Below the pieces are notes generated by a model. It was not told the origin of the DNA, made no database searches, and saw nothing but the letters and a program-made list of their open reading frames with translations. From contig JAUVPO010000001.1 in NCBI GenBank assembly GCA_030598625.1, positions 1 to 34,057 on the forward strand: a stretch of DNA of 34,057 nucleotides, in the 5' to 3' direction. Every line of letters starts with the position of its first letter. Position 1 is the stretch's first letter. The stretch is from Deferribacteres bacterium. GTDB lineage: Bacteria; Nitrospirota; Thermodesulfovibrionia; UBA6902. Positions 17,596 to 25,388 of this stretch are shown piece after piece. A program made the position numbers and the translations under genes.

Positions 17596-18816
17596 CTATA
17601 CTTTTGCAAGATTAAATGAATCATGCAGCGCCCTGACAGCAGTCTCCATATGCTTCACATCAATTACACATGAAATCTTGATCTCCGAAGTACTTATCAT
17701 CATTATGTTAATTCCCGCCTTTGAAAGGGTTTCAAACATCTGTGCGGCAACTCCAAAATGAGACTGCATGCCCACGCCTATTATTGAAACCTTTGCCACG
17801 TCGCTGTTTATGCTGACACCCCTGCTCCCGAGTATATTTGATACCTTTTCCGTAATCTCCAATGCTCTTTTTTCGTCTTTTTTTGATACCGTAAATGACA
17901 GGTCCGTAGCATTATCATCACTGCTTATGTTCTGCACTATCATATCAACGTTAATATTTGCGTCCGCTATGGCATCGAAAATCGTTGCCGCTATCCCTGG
18001 ACTGTCAGGCACCCTCATTATGGTAATCCGGGTCTGGTTTTTATCGTGAGCAAGCCCCGTAACAACAATTTTTTCCATATCTCCATCCTCCTTTGTAACA
18101 AGAGTCCCAGGACTTTGATTGAAACTCGAACTCACAATTAAAGGTACATTATTTTTTTTCGCGAACTCAACGGCCCGTCCGTGCAGAACCTTTGCCCCAA
18201 GACTCGCCATCTCCAGCATTTCATCATAAGATATTCTGTCCATTTTTCTGGCGTCAGGAACTATTCTCGGGTCAGCCGTAAACACCCCTTCGACGTCAGT
18301 ATATATCTCGCAGGCATCCGCTGACAGCGCAGCGGCTATTGCAACGGCCGTGGTATCCGAGCCTCCCCTGCCCAGGGTGGTAACATCGGAGAATTCATTG
18401 ATCCCCTGAAACCCCGCAACAACCGGGATCTTGCCTTCATCCAGGGCTTCCTTGAGCCGGCTCGCGTCGATACTTTCAATCATGGCCTTCGTGTGTGAAC
18501 TGTCTGTAATGATTCCCACCTGTCTGCCGGTGAAACTCATTGAATCATGCCCGGTTTTCTGGATGGCCATGCAAGTAAGTGCGCTGGTCACCCTTTCACC
18601 TGAAGAAAGCAGCAAATCCATTTCTCTCTCATCAGGGGTGTCCGTTATTTCACCGGCCAGTCTCTCAAATTTATCGGTTTCGCCCGCCATGGCGGAAACA
18701 ACAACGATAACCTGGTTGCCCCGCCCGGCTGTTGAGACGACCCTTTCAGCGACTGCCTTTATCCTTCCCGTATCCGCAACAGATGTCCCCCCGTATTTTT
18801 GAACAATCAAAGCCAA
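17596..18816 (-). CDS. lysC: Aspartate kinase
   Basis: A 406-residue aspartokinase, catalysing the first step of the lysine, threonine and methionine pathways. The kinase domain is about 1-245, starting VQKYGGTSV and containing TTLGRGGSDTTAVAIAAAL. Two C-terminal ACT domains lie at about 265-335 and 345-406, expected to bind lysine and/or threonine for feedback control. Translation starts at TTG 18816, preceded by GAGGG, and the usual N-terminus begins right there. Its neighbours are the ApgM homologue 94 bp upstream and cimA downstream. A short perfect palindrome (TGTCA-N2-TGACA) lies at 18866-18877, about 50 bp upstream of the start. Confidence 0.97.
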   Translation of the reverse strand: MALIVQKYGGTSVADTGRIKAVAERVVSTAGRGNQVIVVVSAMAGETDKFERLAGEITDTPDEREMDLLLSSGERVTSALTCMAIQKTGHDSMSFTGRQVGIITDSSHTKAMIESIDASRLKEALDEGKIPVVAGFQGINEFSDVTTLGRGGSDTTAVAIAAALSADACEIYTDVEGVFTADPRIVPDARKMDRISYDEMLEMASLGAKVLHGRAVEFAKKNNVPLIVSSSFNQSPGTLVTKEDGDMEKIVVTGLAHDKNQTRITIMRVPDSPGIAATIFDAIADANINVDMIVQNISSDDNATDLSFTVSKKDEKRALEITEKVSNILGSRGVSINSDVAKVSIIGVGMQSHFGVAAQMFETLSKAGINIMMISTSEIKISCVIDVKHMETAVRALHDSFNLAKV

Positions 18817-18910
18817 ATCAAATCCCTCATTTCTCCATTATCATAAAGCAATATCTATTCTATAATGTCAAATGACAAAGTACAAACCTCAGAGAAGCGA
18901 CAAAACACGT

Positions 18911-20131
18911 TTACTTGCCTTTCACAAAATAGTCCATCAATTTATGTCCTTTTTGAAAATTACGAATGCCTTTCATTCTGCAAATATATTCTGAATAGGA
19001 CTTAGCACGCGGACCCTTTAATGGATTACAGTTTCTATAAATAACAAAAGGGACCGGTTCCTTTGTATGGGTTTTAAGACTAACCGGAGTAAAATGATCG
19101 GGCAACAGCAGGATGCTGTACTCTTTAATTTTTTCAATACCCTTTAAAATTGTTCCTACTACCTTTAAATCAAAATCTTCTATAGCCTTTATCTTGGCCT
19201 TAATGTCCCCATTATGCCCTGCTTCATCAGGCGCTTCAACATGCACATACAGGATGTCATATTTCTTAAGCGCCCGAAGGGCCGCATTAGCCTTGCCGAT
19301 ATAATTCGTATCAATATATCCGGTAGCGCCCTTAACATTCAATATATCAAAACCCGCGCAAATGCCAAGACCTTTTGTTAGATCAACGGCGGATATCAGC
19401 GCCCCTTTGAGATTATATTTGTCTTTAAACTTCGGGATGGACAGTTTCCTGCCCTGTCCCCAGAACCACAGACTGTTTCCAGGATTAAGCCCCCTTTTCA
19501 ATCTATTCCTGTTTACGGAACTTGACATCAGGATTTCCCATGATTTGTCCATCAATGACACAAGCGCATCCCCGCCCCTGCCTTTAGGCAGATAACCGCT
19601 TATTTTCTTTCCTGTAATATCATGTGGGGGAGTACATTGTATTTTGGCTTTTCCGTTTCTCCAGACCATCAGGTGGCGGTAACTCATTCCTGGATAGAAG
19701 CTGATCTCTTTGTTTCCCAATTTCTTATTGACTTCATTGATTAAGAGTTTCGCTTCTCTGGTTGAAATATGCCCGGCGCTGTAATCCTGCATAACGGCTG
19801 AATTTCTCTTGCCCGGTTCTCCAGGATTCAGGGTAACGAGATTGCACCTGAAGGCAACGTCTTCCGCCCCCAGTTTAATCCCTCTGTATTCCGCCTCAAT
19901 CGGGCCCCGTCCGCTGTAGTATCTTGCAGGATCATAGCCGAGTATCGAGAGATTCGCGACATCCGAACCAGGGTCAAAACCATGAGGAATGGTCCTCGCC
20001 GTCCCGATTTCGCCTTCCGCAGCCAGCCTGTCCATGTTATGTGTGCGGGCCTTCTGAAGGCAAGTCTTGTATCCGAGCATTTTTAAAGGCCTGTCAGCCA
20101 TCCCGTCGCCCACAAGTACAATGTATTTCAT
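18911..20131 (-). CDS. apgM: ApgM-type phosphoglycerate mutase homologue; possible homoserine kinase
   Basis: A 406-residue member of the archaeal-type cofactor-independent phosphoglycerate mutase (alkaline phosphatase superfamily) group. Metal-binding VGDGMADRP stands at the N-terminus. GSDVANLSILGYDPARYYSG carries the likely nucleophile Ser62. Further metal ligands are HVEAPDEAGHNGD and LLPDHFTPVSLKTHTKEPVP. The default assignment is interconversion of 2- and 3-phosphoglycerate in glycolysis. However, a subfamily of this group has been proposed as an alternative homoserine kinase because it sits with aspartate-pathway genes, and here it lies directly upstream of aspartate kinase. The start has GAGGGA about 10 nt upstream, and a TATAAT -10 box stands at 20165-20170 with a weak -35. 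Confidence 0.88.
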   Translation of the reverse strand: MKYIVLVGDGMADRPLKMLGYKTCLQKARTHNMDRLAAEGEIGTARTIPHGFDPGSDVANLSILGYDPARYYSGRGPIEAEYRGIKLGAEDVAFRCNLVTLNPGEPGKRNSAVMQDYSAGHISTREAKLLINEVNKKLGNKEISFYPGMSYRHLMVWRNGKAKIQCTPPHDITGKKISGYLPKGRGGDALVSLMDKSWEILMSSSVNRNRLKRGLNPGNSLWFWGQGRKLSIPKFKDKYNLKGALISAVDLTKGLGICAGFDILNVKGATGYIDTNYIGKANAALRALKKYDILYVHVEAPDEAGHNGDIKAKIKAIEDFDLKVVGTILKGIEKIKEYSILLLPDHFTPVSLKTHTKEPVPFVIYRNCNPLKGPRAKSYSEYICRMKGIRNFQKGHKLMDYFVKGK

Positions 20132-20247
20132 CTTGAAATTTATCCCTCACAAACAAACCAGCGGATTATATTAACTTTTTCGGTTATTAAAAGTGAAGGT
20201 TCGGCAATAAAAAGACAGGGGGCACGGACATTTTTTAAGGACGATTT

Positions 20248-20607
20248 TCAGCTCTTATTTTCGATAATGTCCGCAGAATTCAGCATAGCCTTATAGAATT
20301 CCACATAACTCGGCGGCGGGAATACAACTTCCATTCCAATTTGTTTGGTTAAACCAAGGGGAGCTACTTTAAACGACCACATCACCCTACAGTCAATATT
20401 GATCGTTTCATTTTGAGTCTGAAATTTTACTTTCAACTTTGTCCCCGAAGTAAAACCTGTTGATGTACTCAGGAGATTTGAGGATGCAGTCTCAACGTAA
20501 ACACCCTTTTCTGAAATGTTCCCTATCACACAATTACAGGAGCTGTCATCCAGGATAATCTCTCCCTCTATATGCACTTTCTTCCTTTTACAAAATCTTC
20601 TTTCCAT
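20248..20607 (-). CDS. PilZ-domain protein (c-di-GMP receptor)
   Basis: A single-domain protein of 119 residues. The N-terminal RFCKR fits the RxxxR arginine motif (Arg4, Arg8), and GNISEKGVYVE fits the (D/N)xSxxG motif, the two elements of PilZ that grip cyclic di-GMP. There is no effector domain, so it probably acts by binding a partner protein that controls motility, surface polymers or secretion. The start has an AGGATA ribosome site. It is divergent from the outer-membrane barrel gene, sharing a 94-bp region that holds a CRP-like site. Confidence 0.85.
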   Translation of the reverse strand: MERRFCKRKKVHIEGEIILDDSSCNCVIGNISEKGVYVETASSNLLSTSTGFTSGTKLKVKFQTQNETINIDCRVMWSFKVAPLGLTKQIGMEVVFPPPSYVEFYKAMLNSADIIENKS

Positions 20608-20651
20608 GGCTTATCCTATCATTATTTTTGTATTTTTTAAAAGTTTTTTTA

Positions 20652-20667
20652 TGTGACAATAATCACG
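20652..20667. promoter_or_regulatory. CRP/FNR-superfamily-like binding site
   Basis: TGTGA (20652-20656), six bases, then TCACG (20663-20667): it matches the TGTGA-N6-TCACA CRP consensus at nine of ten positions. It stands between the divergent pilZ and barrel genes, 35 bp before the first possible barrel start. The regulator and direction of control are unknown. Confidence 0.4.
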
Positions 20668-20701
20668 GATGCCTCAATAATGATGATTTATAAACCGGAA
20701 T

Positions 20702-21730
20702 ATGTTAAGTTATCAAAATTTTTGTATAGTTCCAGTTAAAGGAATAGTGCCTTTGAATAGAAAAAAAAGTTTACGGCAAATCAGAATTTTATTATCAGCC
20801 TTACTATTTATGTTATTAACTCTTTCCTCACCTTTTTGGGTAAGAGATGTATCAGCAGAAATTGAAACTTCCATAGCGATCAGCCAGGGCATCAGAACAG
20901 ATAATTTCGACTGGAACATTGCCGGAAACATTTATGGCACCAACCCGAACATATTGTCTGAATTGACCTGGAGTGATCTAATGATTGTTCAGACTAAAGC
21001 GCATGGGCAACTTACTATAGCCGACAAATTTTACTTAAGGTGTTCACTTGCTTACGGCTGGATAATAGACGGAGATAACCAGGATTCAGATTATTGGGGG
21101 GATAACCGTACCGGCGAATTCTCCAGGTCCAACAACAGCTCCGATGACGGTAATGTAATGGACGTCTCGGTGGGACTGGGATATCAGTTCAGGCCCAAAA
21201 ACGGCAAGTTTGCAATTACACCCCTTATAGGCCTCTCATATCATGAGCAAAACTTCGTCATGACCAATGGGTATCAGACCATTGATATACCCGCACCCGA
21301 CGAGGCACGTGAAAGTCAGACAGGGCCTTTCCCGGATCTAAACAGTAAATATGATGCCCGGTGGATGGGGCCATGGACAGGTGTTGATTTGTCCCTTAAC
21401 ATAATTAATGAAATCAAGCTATCAGGTGTGATGGAGCTTCACCTGGCTGATTATGCAGGTGTGGCAGACTGGAACCTCAGGGATGACTTTCAACACCCAA
21501 AAAGTTTTGAACATTCTGCATATGGATACGGCATATTTATTTCTATTGCTATAGATTATGCGTTTAACGAGGGCTGGAATATAGGCATTACCACCTCTTA
21601 TCAGGATTGGTCAACCGACAGCGGAAAGAGTCGAACATACCGTTCCGATGGCGCCGAGCTGGGAACACGTTTTAACGAAGCAAACTGGGATTCCTTAACA
21701 GCGGAAGCAGGGATAACATATAGTTTCTAA
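20702..21730 (+). CDS. Outer-membrane beta-barrel protein, omptin/Protochlamydia Pom-like
   Basis: Exported protein of up to 342 residues. A basic stretch (NRKKSLRQIR) and hydrophobic helix end at a signal-peptidase-like VSA|E around residue 53. The mature part shows alternating aromatic/polar strands and ends in ITYSF, a typical terminal barrel strand. The pattern resembles the ten-stranded omptin fold: an early SELTW strand, DGDNQDSDYWGD near where omptins have their active-site Asp pair, and a later LRDDFQHPKS where OmpT has Asp-x-His. Protease activity is not assured, as the Pom group shares the fold. The first 17 residues look unlike a signal peptide. TTG at 20753, with AAAGGAA upstream, gives MNRKKSLRQIR and is a better start. 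Confidence 0.75.
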   Translation: MLSYQNFCIVPVKGIVPLNRKKSLRQIRILLSALLFMLLTLSSPFWVRDVSAEIETSIAISQGIRTDNFDWNIAGNIYGTNPNILSELTWSDLMIVQTKAHGQLTIADKFYLRCSLAYGWIIDGDNQDSDYWGDNRTGEFSRSNNSSDDGNVMDVSVGLGYQFRPKNGKFAITPLIGLSYHEQNFVMTNGYQTIDIPAPDEARESQTGPFPDLNSKYDARWMGPWTGVDLSLNIINEIKLSGVMELHLADYAGVADWNLRDDFQHPKSFEHSAYGYGIFISIAIDYAFNEGWNIGITTSYQDWSTDSGKSRTYRSDGAELGTRFNEANWDSLTAEAGITYSF

Positions 21731-21892
21731 TTAAATAACCGGGAATTATATCTGCATTTTATTAATCATTAATCGATCTGCCCCCCTAATAATAGTTATT
21801 AAGAACTCAACAAAGATAAATTCAAGACCTGACCATCGTCTGCCGTATAAGATACGATAAGTTTTCTTATTTCAAATGAAAGGACTGTTAGT

Positions 21893-22327
21893 ATGATGAA
21901 AAAAATGGAATTGCCATGGGATATAGGATTGCTTATCATGCGGCTGGGAATTGGAGCGAGTATGCTCATATTTCACGGATATGGAAAAATCTCCTTAGAG
22001 ACCGCAGTCTGGAAAAAAATCTGGAGTATGATAAAGACCATAAAGATAAATTCCCTTGCTCAAATCTGGGAATTCATGGCTCTTTTTTCCGGGTCAACCT
22101 GCGCTTTGCTGATTGTACTGTTTATGATAGGGGTTTTATTCAGACCCATGACCGTACTGCTTGCATTTACGATGTTAATTGAAATATTGAAACATTTTAC
22201 CTTACCTGAAGGAACAGCCGGTGCAGGATGGAGCGGGGCGGCACAGTCACTTGAACTGCTGATAATCTTTTCAGGATTGCTCTTTCTCGGTCCCGGCAGG
22301 TTTGTAGCAACCCTTAAAAAACAATGA
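21893..22327 (+). CDS. DoxX-family membrane protein
   Basis: A 144-residue integral membrane protein with four predicted helices (about 10-28, 57-77, 78-98 and 115-136). It opens with the DoxX pattern GLLIMRLGIGASMLIFHGYGKI and carries FRPMTVLLAFTMLIEILKHF later. The family occurs as quinone-linked oxidoreductase subunits and as uncharacterised membrane proteins linked to redox stress; nothing here fixes the role. AAAGGA precedes the start by about 10 nt. It is convergent with the unknown gene at 22334, with only 6 bp between the stops. Confidence 0.85.
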   Translation: MMKKMELPWDIGLLIMRLGIGASMLIFHGYGKISLETAVWKKIWSMIKTIKINSLAQIWEFMALFSGSTCALLIVLFMIGVLFRPMTVLLAFTMLIEILKHFTLPEGTAGAGWSGAAQSLELLIIFSGLLFLGPGRFVATLKKQ

Positions 22328-22333
22328 GAGTCT

Positions 22334-22876
22334 TTAATATACCATTCCACCGTATTGCCATTTGTAATATTCATTTTTACTGAAATATGCGAAATTCTCC
22401 ACTCTCCAAAATCGTTTATCCGTCCCGACCCGCTTAACCGGCAGATCCATAGCGGCATCCGGCTTATCTGTTCCGTATGCAGTGAATTTTATCATCAACC
22501 CTACATCACCGGATTCACTTCTGTACAGCACGGGATCGCTAAGCATTATAGCGTCAGCGCCAGTTACAAGAGTTCCAATGTCAACTTCCTGAAAATATTC
22601 TTTTACAAAGATTAATCCGCTTTCAACGTATTCCCTCGCCTCAGGAGTCAATGCCTCGTCTTCTTCAATATTCACGAAGTCAATACTCCATAAACTTATA
22701 CCGGATGTATCTACAGGATAAGACATTCCATGGTCCTGAAAATATCCCTTCACGACATCTTCACGTGAACACGAGTTTAAAAAATATATTACGGCGGCAA
22801 ATATGAGAAAAAAATTAAGAGCGGTTAATAATATTCCGAAACACTTAACACATAAAAAACGGAAACTGTAAATCAT
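22334..22876 (-). CDS. Hypothetical membrane-anchored protein
   Basis: A 180-residue protein I do not recognise. One hydrophobic helix at about 12-34 (CFGILLTALNFFLIFAAVIY) is followed by CSRED, then a soluble domain of about 140 residues, probably outside the cytoplasm. The soluble part is acidic and aromatic, with FVKEYFQEVDIGTLVTGADAI and a C-terminal FAYFSKNEYYKWQYGG. The Cys after the helix is not in a clean lipobox. No strong Shine-Dalgarno sequence is visible before the ATG, so the start is uncertain. Its stop nearly abuts the doxX stop (6 bp), and it is divergent from the fab operon 175 bp away. The frame is complete and its codon use resembles its neighbours, which supports it as a real gene. 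Confidence 0.65.
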   Translation of the reverse strand: MIYSFRFLCVKCFGILLTALNFFLIFAAVIYFLNSCSREDVVKGYFQDHGMSYPVDTSGISLWSIDFVNIEEDEALTPEAREYVESGLIFVKEYFQEVDIGTLVTGADAIMLSDPVLYRSESGDVGLMIKFTAYGTDKPDAAMDLPVKRVGTDKRFWRVENFAYFSKNEYYKWQYGGMVY

Positions 22877-22966
22877 ATGAATTTATAGCACGGAAAAACC
22901 GGAAAAGACAAGATATCAATAATAGTTGCAGGTTGTCATCAGATTTCAGTTTCTATTATATTTAGG

Positions 22967-22995
22967 TTGCCTATTTAAATCTGAAATTTTATAAT
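22967..22995 (+). promoter_or_regulatory. Sigma-70-type promoter of the fabG operon
   Basis: TTGCCT (22967-22972) and a perfect TATAAT (22990-22995) are separated by exactly 17 bp. The expected leader is about 50 nt, with AGGGAGG five bases before the GTG start of fabG. An 8-bp inverted repeat, TCAGATTT (22939-22946) and AAATCTGA (22977-22984), has its right arm inside the spacer and may be an operator. Confidence 0.7.
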
Positions 22996-23051
22996 AGTCC
23001 GACTTTGTTCAGAGTATTTACTAAAAAATAGTCCCGTTATAGGGAGGCATT

Positions 23052-23792
23052 GTGAGACTTAAAGACAAAAATGCATTAATTACAGGCGGGGCCCAGGGAA
23101 TCGGAAAGGCCATCGCTTTGGGAATGGCAAAAGAAGGGGCTAATATCGGCATAGCCGACGTAAATATTGAAAATGCCGAGAACACGGCCCTGGAAGTCAG
23201 AACATCAGGGGTAAAAAGTATCGCCGTTAAACTTGATGTTTCAAGACAGGATAATGTTTCAAATACATTTCAGACATTCGTCAAGGAACTCGGCGCGCTC
23301 GATATCCTGGTTAATAATGCGGGAATCACGAGAGATACCGTACTGCTCAGGATGAAGGAAGAAGATTGGGACGCGGTTTTAAACGTTAATCTGAAAGGAT
23401 CATTTTTATGCAGTAAAGAGGCCGTAAAAATAATGGCCAAACAGCGTTCAGGAAAGATCATAAGCATATCTTCGGTGGTAGCATTTATTGGCAATCCCGG
23501 TCAGGCAAACTACAGTTCTTCTAAAGCCGCACTTATCGGGCTGACAAAGACAATCGCTAAAGAATACGCAAGTCGTGGCATCAGGGCTAATGCGATAGCG
23601 CCCGGTTTTATTCAAACGGCAATGACCGATGCGCTCACTGATGAAGTCAAGGGTGAAATGAAGAGGGCCATTCCTCTTGGACAGTTCGGCACGCCTGAAG
23701 ATGTAGCAAATATAGTTATATTCCTTGCCTCGAATGAATCTGATTATATAACCGGGCAGGTCATCCACGTAAACGGCGGCATGTATATGTAG
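23052..23792 (+). CDS. fabG: 3-oxoacyl-[acyl-carrier-protein] reductase
   Basis: A 246-residue short-chain dehydrogenase that reduces 3-oxoacyl-ACP to 3-hydroxyacyl-ACP with NADPH in type II fatty acid synthesis. The Rossmann motif is GGAQGIGKAI at 12-21, with NNAG at 88-91. The catalytic residues are Ser141, Tyr154 and Lys158 (SISSVVAF, then NYSSSKAAL). The C-terminus VIHVNGGMYM is typical of FabG. Translation starts at GTG 23052, with AGGGAGG five bases upstream. It is the first gene of the fabG-acpP-fabF-rnc-purM-purN run, and its place next to acpP and fabF favours FabG over other short-chain dehydrogenases. Confidence 0.96.
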   Translation: MRLKDKNALITGGAQGIGKAIALGMAKEGANIGIADVNIENAENTALEVRTSGVKSIAVKLDVSRQDNVSNTFQTFVKELGALDILVNNAGITRDTVLLRMKEEDWDAVLNVNLKGSFLCSKEAVKIMAKQRSGKIISISSVVAFIGNPGQANYSSSKAALIGLTKTIAKEYASRGIRANAIAPGFIQTAMTDALTDEVKGEMKRAIPLGQFGTPEDVANIVIFLASNESDYITGQVIHVNGGMYM

Positions 23793-23878
23793 GAAAATTT
23801 TAATTAAATATGTATAATTGATTCCCTGAAGTTTCAAATAAAGACTTTAAATTGTAAATTAGACATTGGAGGTGCTAA

Positions 23879-24115
23879 ATGGAAGTAGCAGAAAAAGTAA
23901 AAGACATAATAACAAAACAATTAGGTGTTGACACTGAAAAGGTCACCCCGGAAGCTTCATTTGTAGAAGACCTCGGCGCTGATTCTCTCGATACCGTTGA
24001 ACTTGTAATGGCTTTTGAAGAGGCATTTAACATTGAAATCCCTGATGAAGACGCAGAGAAGATTTTAAAGGTACAGGATGCAAACAAATACATAAAAGAG
24101 AAATCCGAAAACTGA
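23879..24115 (+). CDS. acpP: Acyl carrier protein
   Basis: A 78-residue acidic carrier protein. Ser36 in LGADSLDTVELVMAFEE is the site for the 4'-phosphopantetheine arm that holds the growing acyl chain. Length and sequence are standard for the fatty-acid ACP. GGAGGTG precedes the ATG by about 6 nt, a strong site suiting high expression. It lies between fabG and fabF, 86 and 25 bp from them. Confidence 0.98.
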   Translation: MEVAEKVKDIITKQLGVDTEKVTPEASFVEDLGADSLDTVELVMAFEEAFNIEIPDEDAEKILKVQDANKYIKEKSEN

Positions 24116-24140
24116 TATATCTTTCTACTCTTAAAAAATA

Positions 24141-25388
24141 ATGAATCAGAGAAGAATTGTAATAACCGGTTTAGGAATGATAACTCCGCATGGGACCGGA
24201 AAAGAAAAATCCTGGGAATGCCTCGTCGAGGGGCGTCCGGCTGTGAAAAAAATAACCCACTTTGATCCTGATGGTCTGCCGTGCCAGATAGCGGCCGAAG
24301 TCCCTGATTTTGAAATAGACAATTTCATAGATACAAAAGAACAAAAAAAGATGGACAGGTTTATCCATCTGGGACTTGCAGCGGCAACAATGGCAATGGA
24401 AGACTCGGGACTCAAAGTCACGGAAAGCAACGCTTACAGAATAGGGGTAATTGTCGGCTCAGGCATAGGAGGCCTGGGAGCAATTGAACGATATACCCAA
24501 ATCCTTAATGAAAAGGGTCATAAGAGAGTTTCCCCTTTCTTTATTCCAATGACAATAATCAATCTTACTGCCGGCCAGATTTCTATTCGCTTTGGCGTAA
24601 AAGGCCCTAATTCGGCCATTGCAACCGCCTGTGCATCCGGCACTCATTCAATAGGTGACGCTTTCAAGTTGATTCAAAACGGAACAGCCGACGCAATGAT
24701 CTGCGGAGGGACGGAGGCAGTAATAACTCCGCTTGGAATTGCGGGGTTTACTTCCATGAAAGCGCTGTCAACAAGAAATGATGCGCCCGAAAAAGCGAGC
24801 AGACCCTTTGATAAAGACAGAGACGGTTTTGTCATGGGAGAAGGCGCAGGTATCCTGGTCCTCGAAGAACTGGAGCATGCCGTAAAAAGGGGCGCCAGAA
24901 TTTATGCTGAAGTAATAGGTTACGGTTTAAACAGCGACGCATATCATATAACAAGCCCTTCTCCCAATGGTGAAGGCGCTGCCAAATGCATGGAAAGTGC
25001 CTTAAGGGACGCTGATATTCGTCCGGAGGAAGTAAATTATATCAATGCTCATGGAACCTCGACAAAATATGGAGATGAACTGGAAACAGTTGCAATCAAG
25101 ACAGTGTTCAGTAAACATGCCTATAAACTGTATGTAAGGTCCACAAAATCAATGATAGGACACCTTCTCGGCGCTTCCGGCGGAGTTGAAGCGGCAATTT
25201 GCGCTCTCAGTATATTAAACAAGGTCGCACCGCCTACCATTAACCTTGATAACCCGGATTCAGGGTGCGACCTGGATTATGTAGCCCATAGGGCCATATC
25301 CGTTGATATAAATATAGCTATGTCCAATTCTTTTGGATTCGGTGGAACTAATGCCTGTATCATCTTCAAAAGATTTGACCGGTCTTGA
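24141..25388 (+). CDS. fabF: 3-oxoacyl-[acyl-carrier-protein] synthase II
   Basis: A 415-residue condensing enzyme that extends acyl-ACP with malonyl-ACP. The Cys-His-His triad is seen at Cys164 (ATACASGTHS), His304 (INAHGTSTKYGDE) and His341 (MIGHLLGASGG). GFGGTNACIIF closes the protein as in other KAS II enzymes. The full thiolase fold is present at usual length. No strong ribosome site is seen before the ATG, which is only 25 bp after acpP, so translation may depend on the upstream gene. Its last 38 bp overlap the rnc start. Confidence 0.97.
   Translation: MNQRRIVITGLGMITPHGTGKEKSWECLVEGRPAVKKITHFDPDGLPCQIAAEVPDFEIDNFIDTKEQKKMDRFIHLGLAAATMAMEDSGLKVTESNAYRIGVIVGSGIGGLGAIERYTQILNEKGHKRVSPFFIPMTIINLTAGQISIRFGVKGPNSAIATACASGTHSIGDAFKLIQNGTADAMICGGTEAVITPLGIAGFTSMKALSTRNDAPEKASRPFDKDRDGFVMGEGAGILVLEELEHAVKRGARIYAEVIGYGLNSDAYHITSPSPNGEGAAKCMESALRDADIRPEEVNYINAHGTSTKYGDELETVAIKTVFSKHAYKLYVRSTKSMIGHLLGASGGVEAAICALSILNKVAPPTINLDNPDSGCDLDYVAHRAISVDINIAMSNSFGFGGTNACIIFKRFDRS

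Noticed and set aside
22060..22458. 132-residue minus-strand frame overlapping doxX and the unknown gene
   Set aside because: It overlaps two better-supported genes in another frame and has no start signal.
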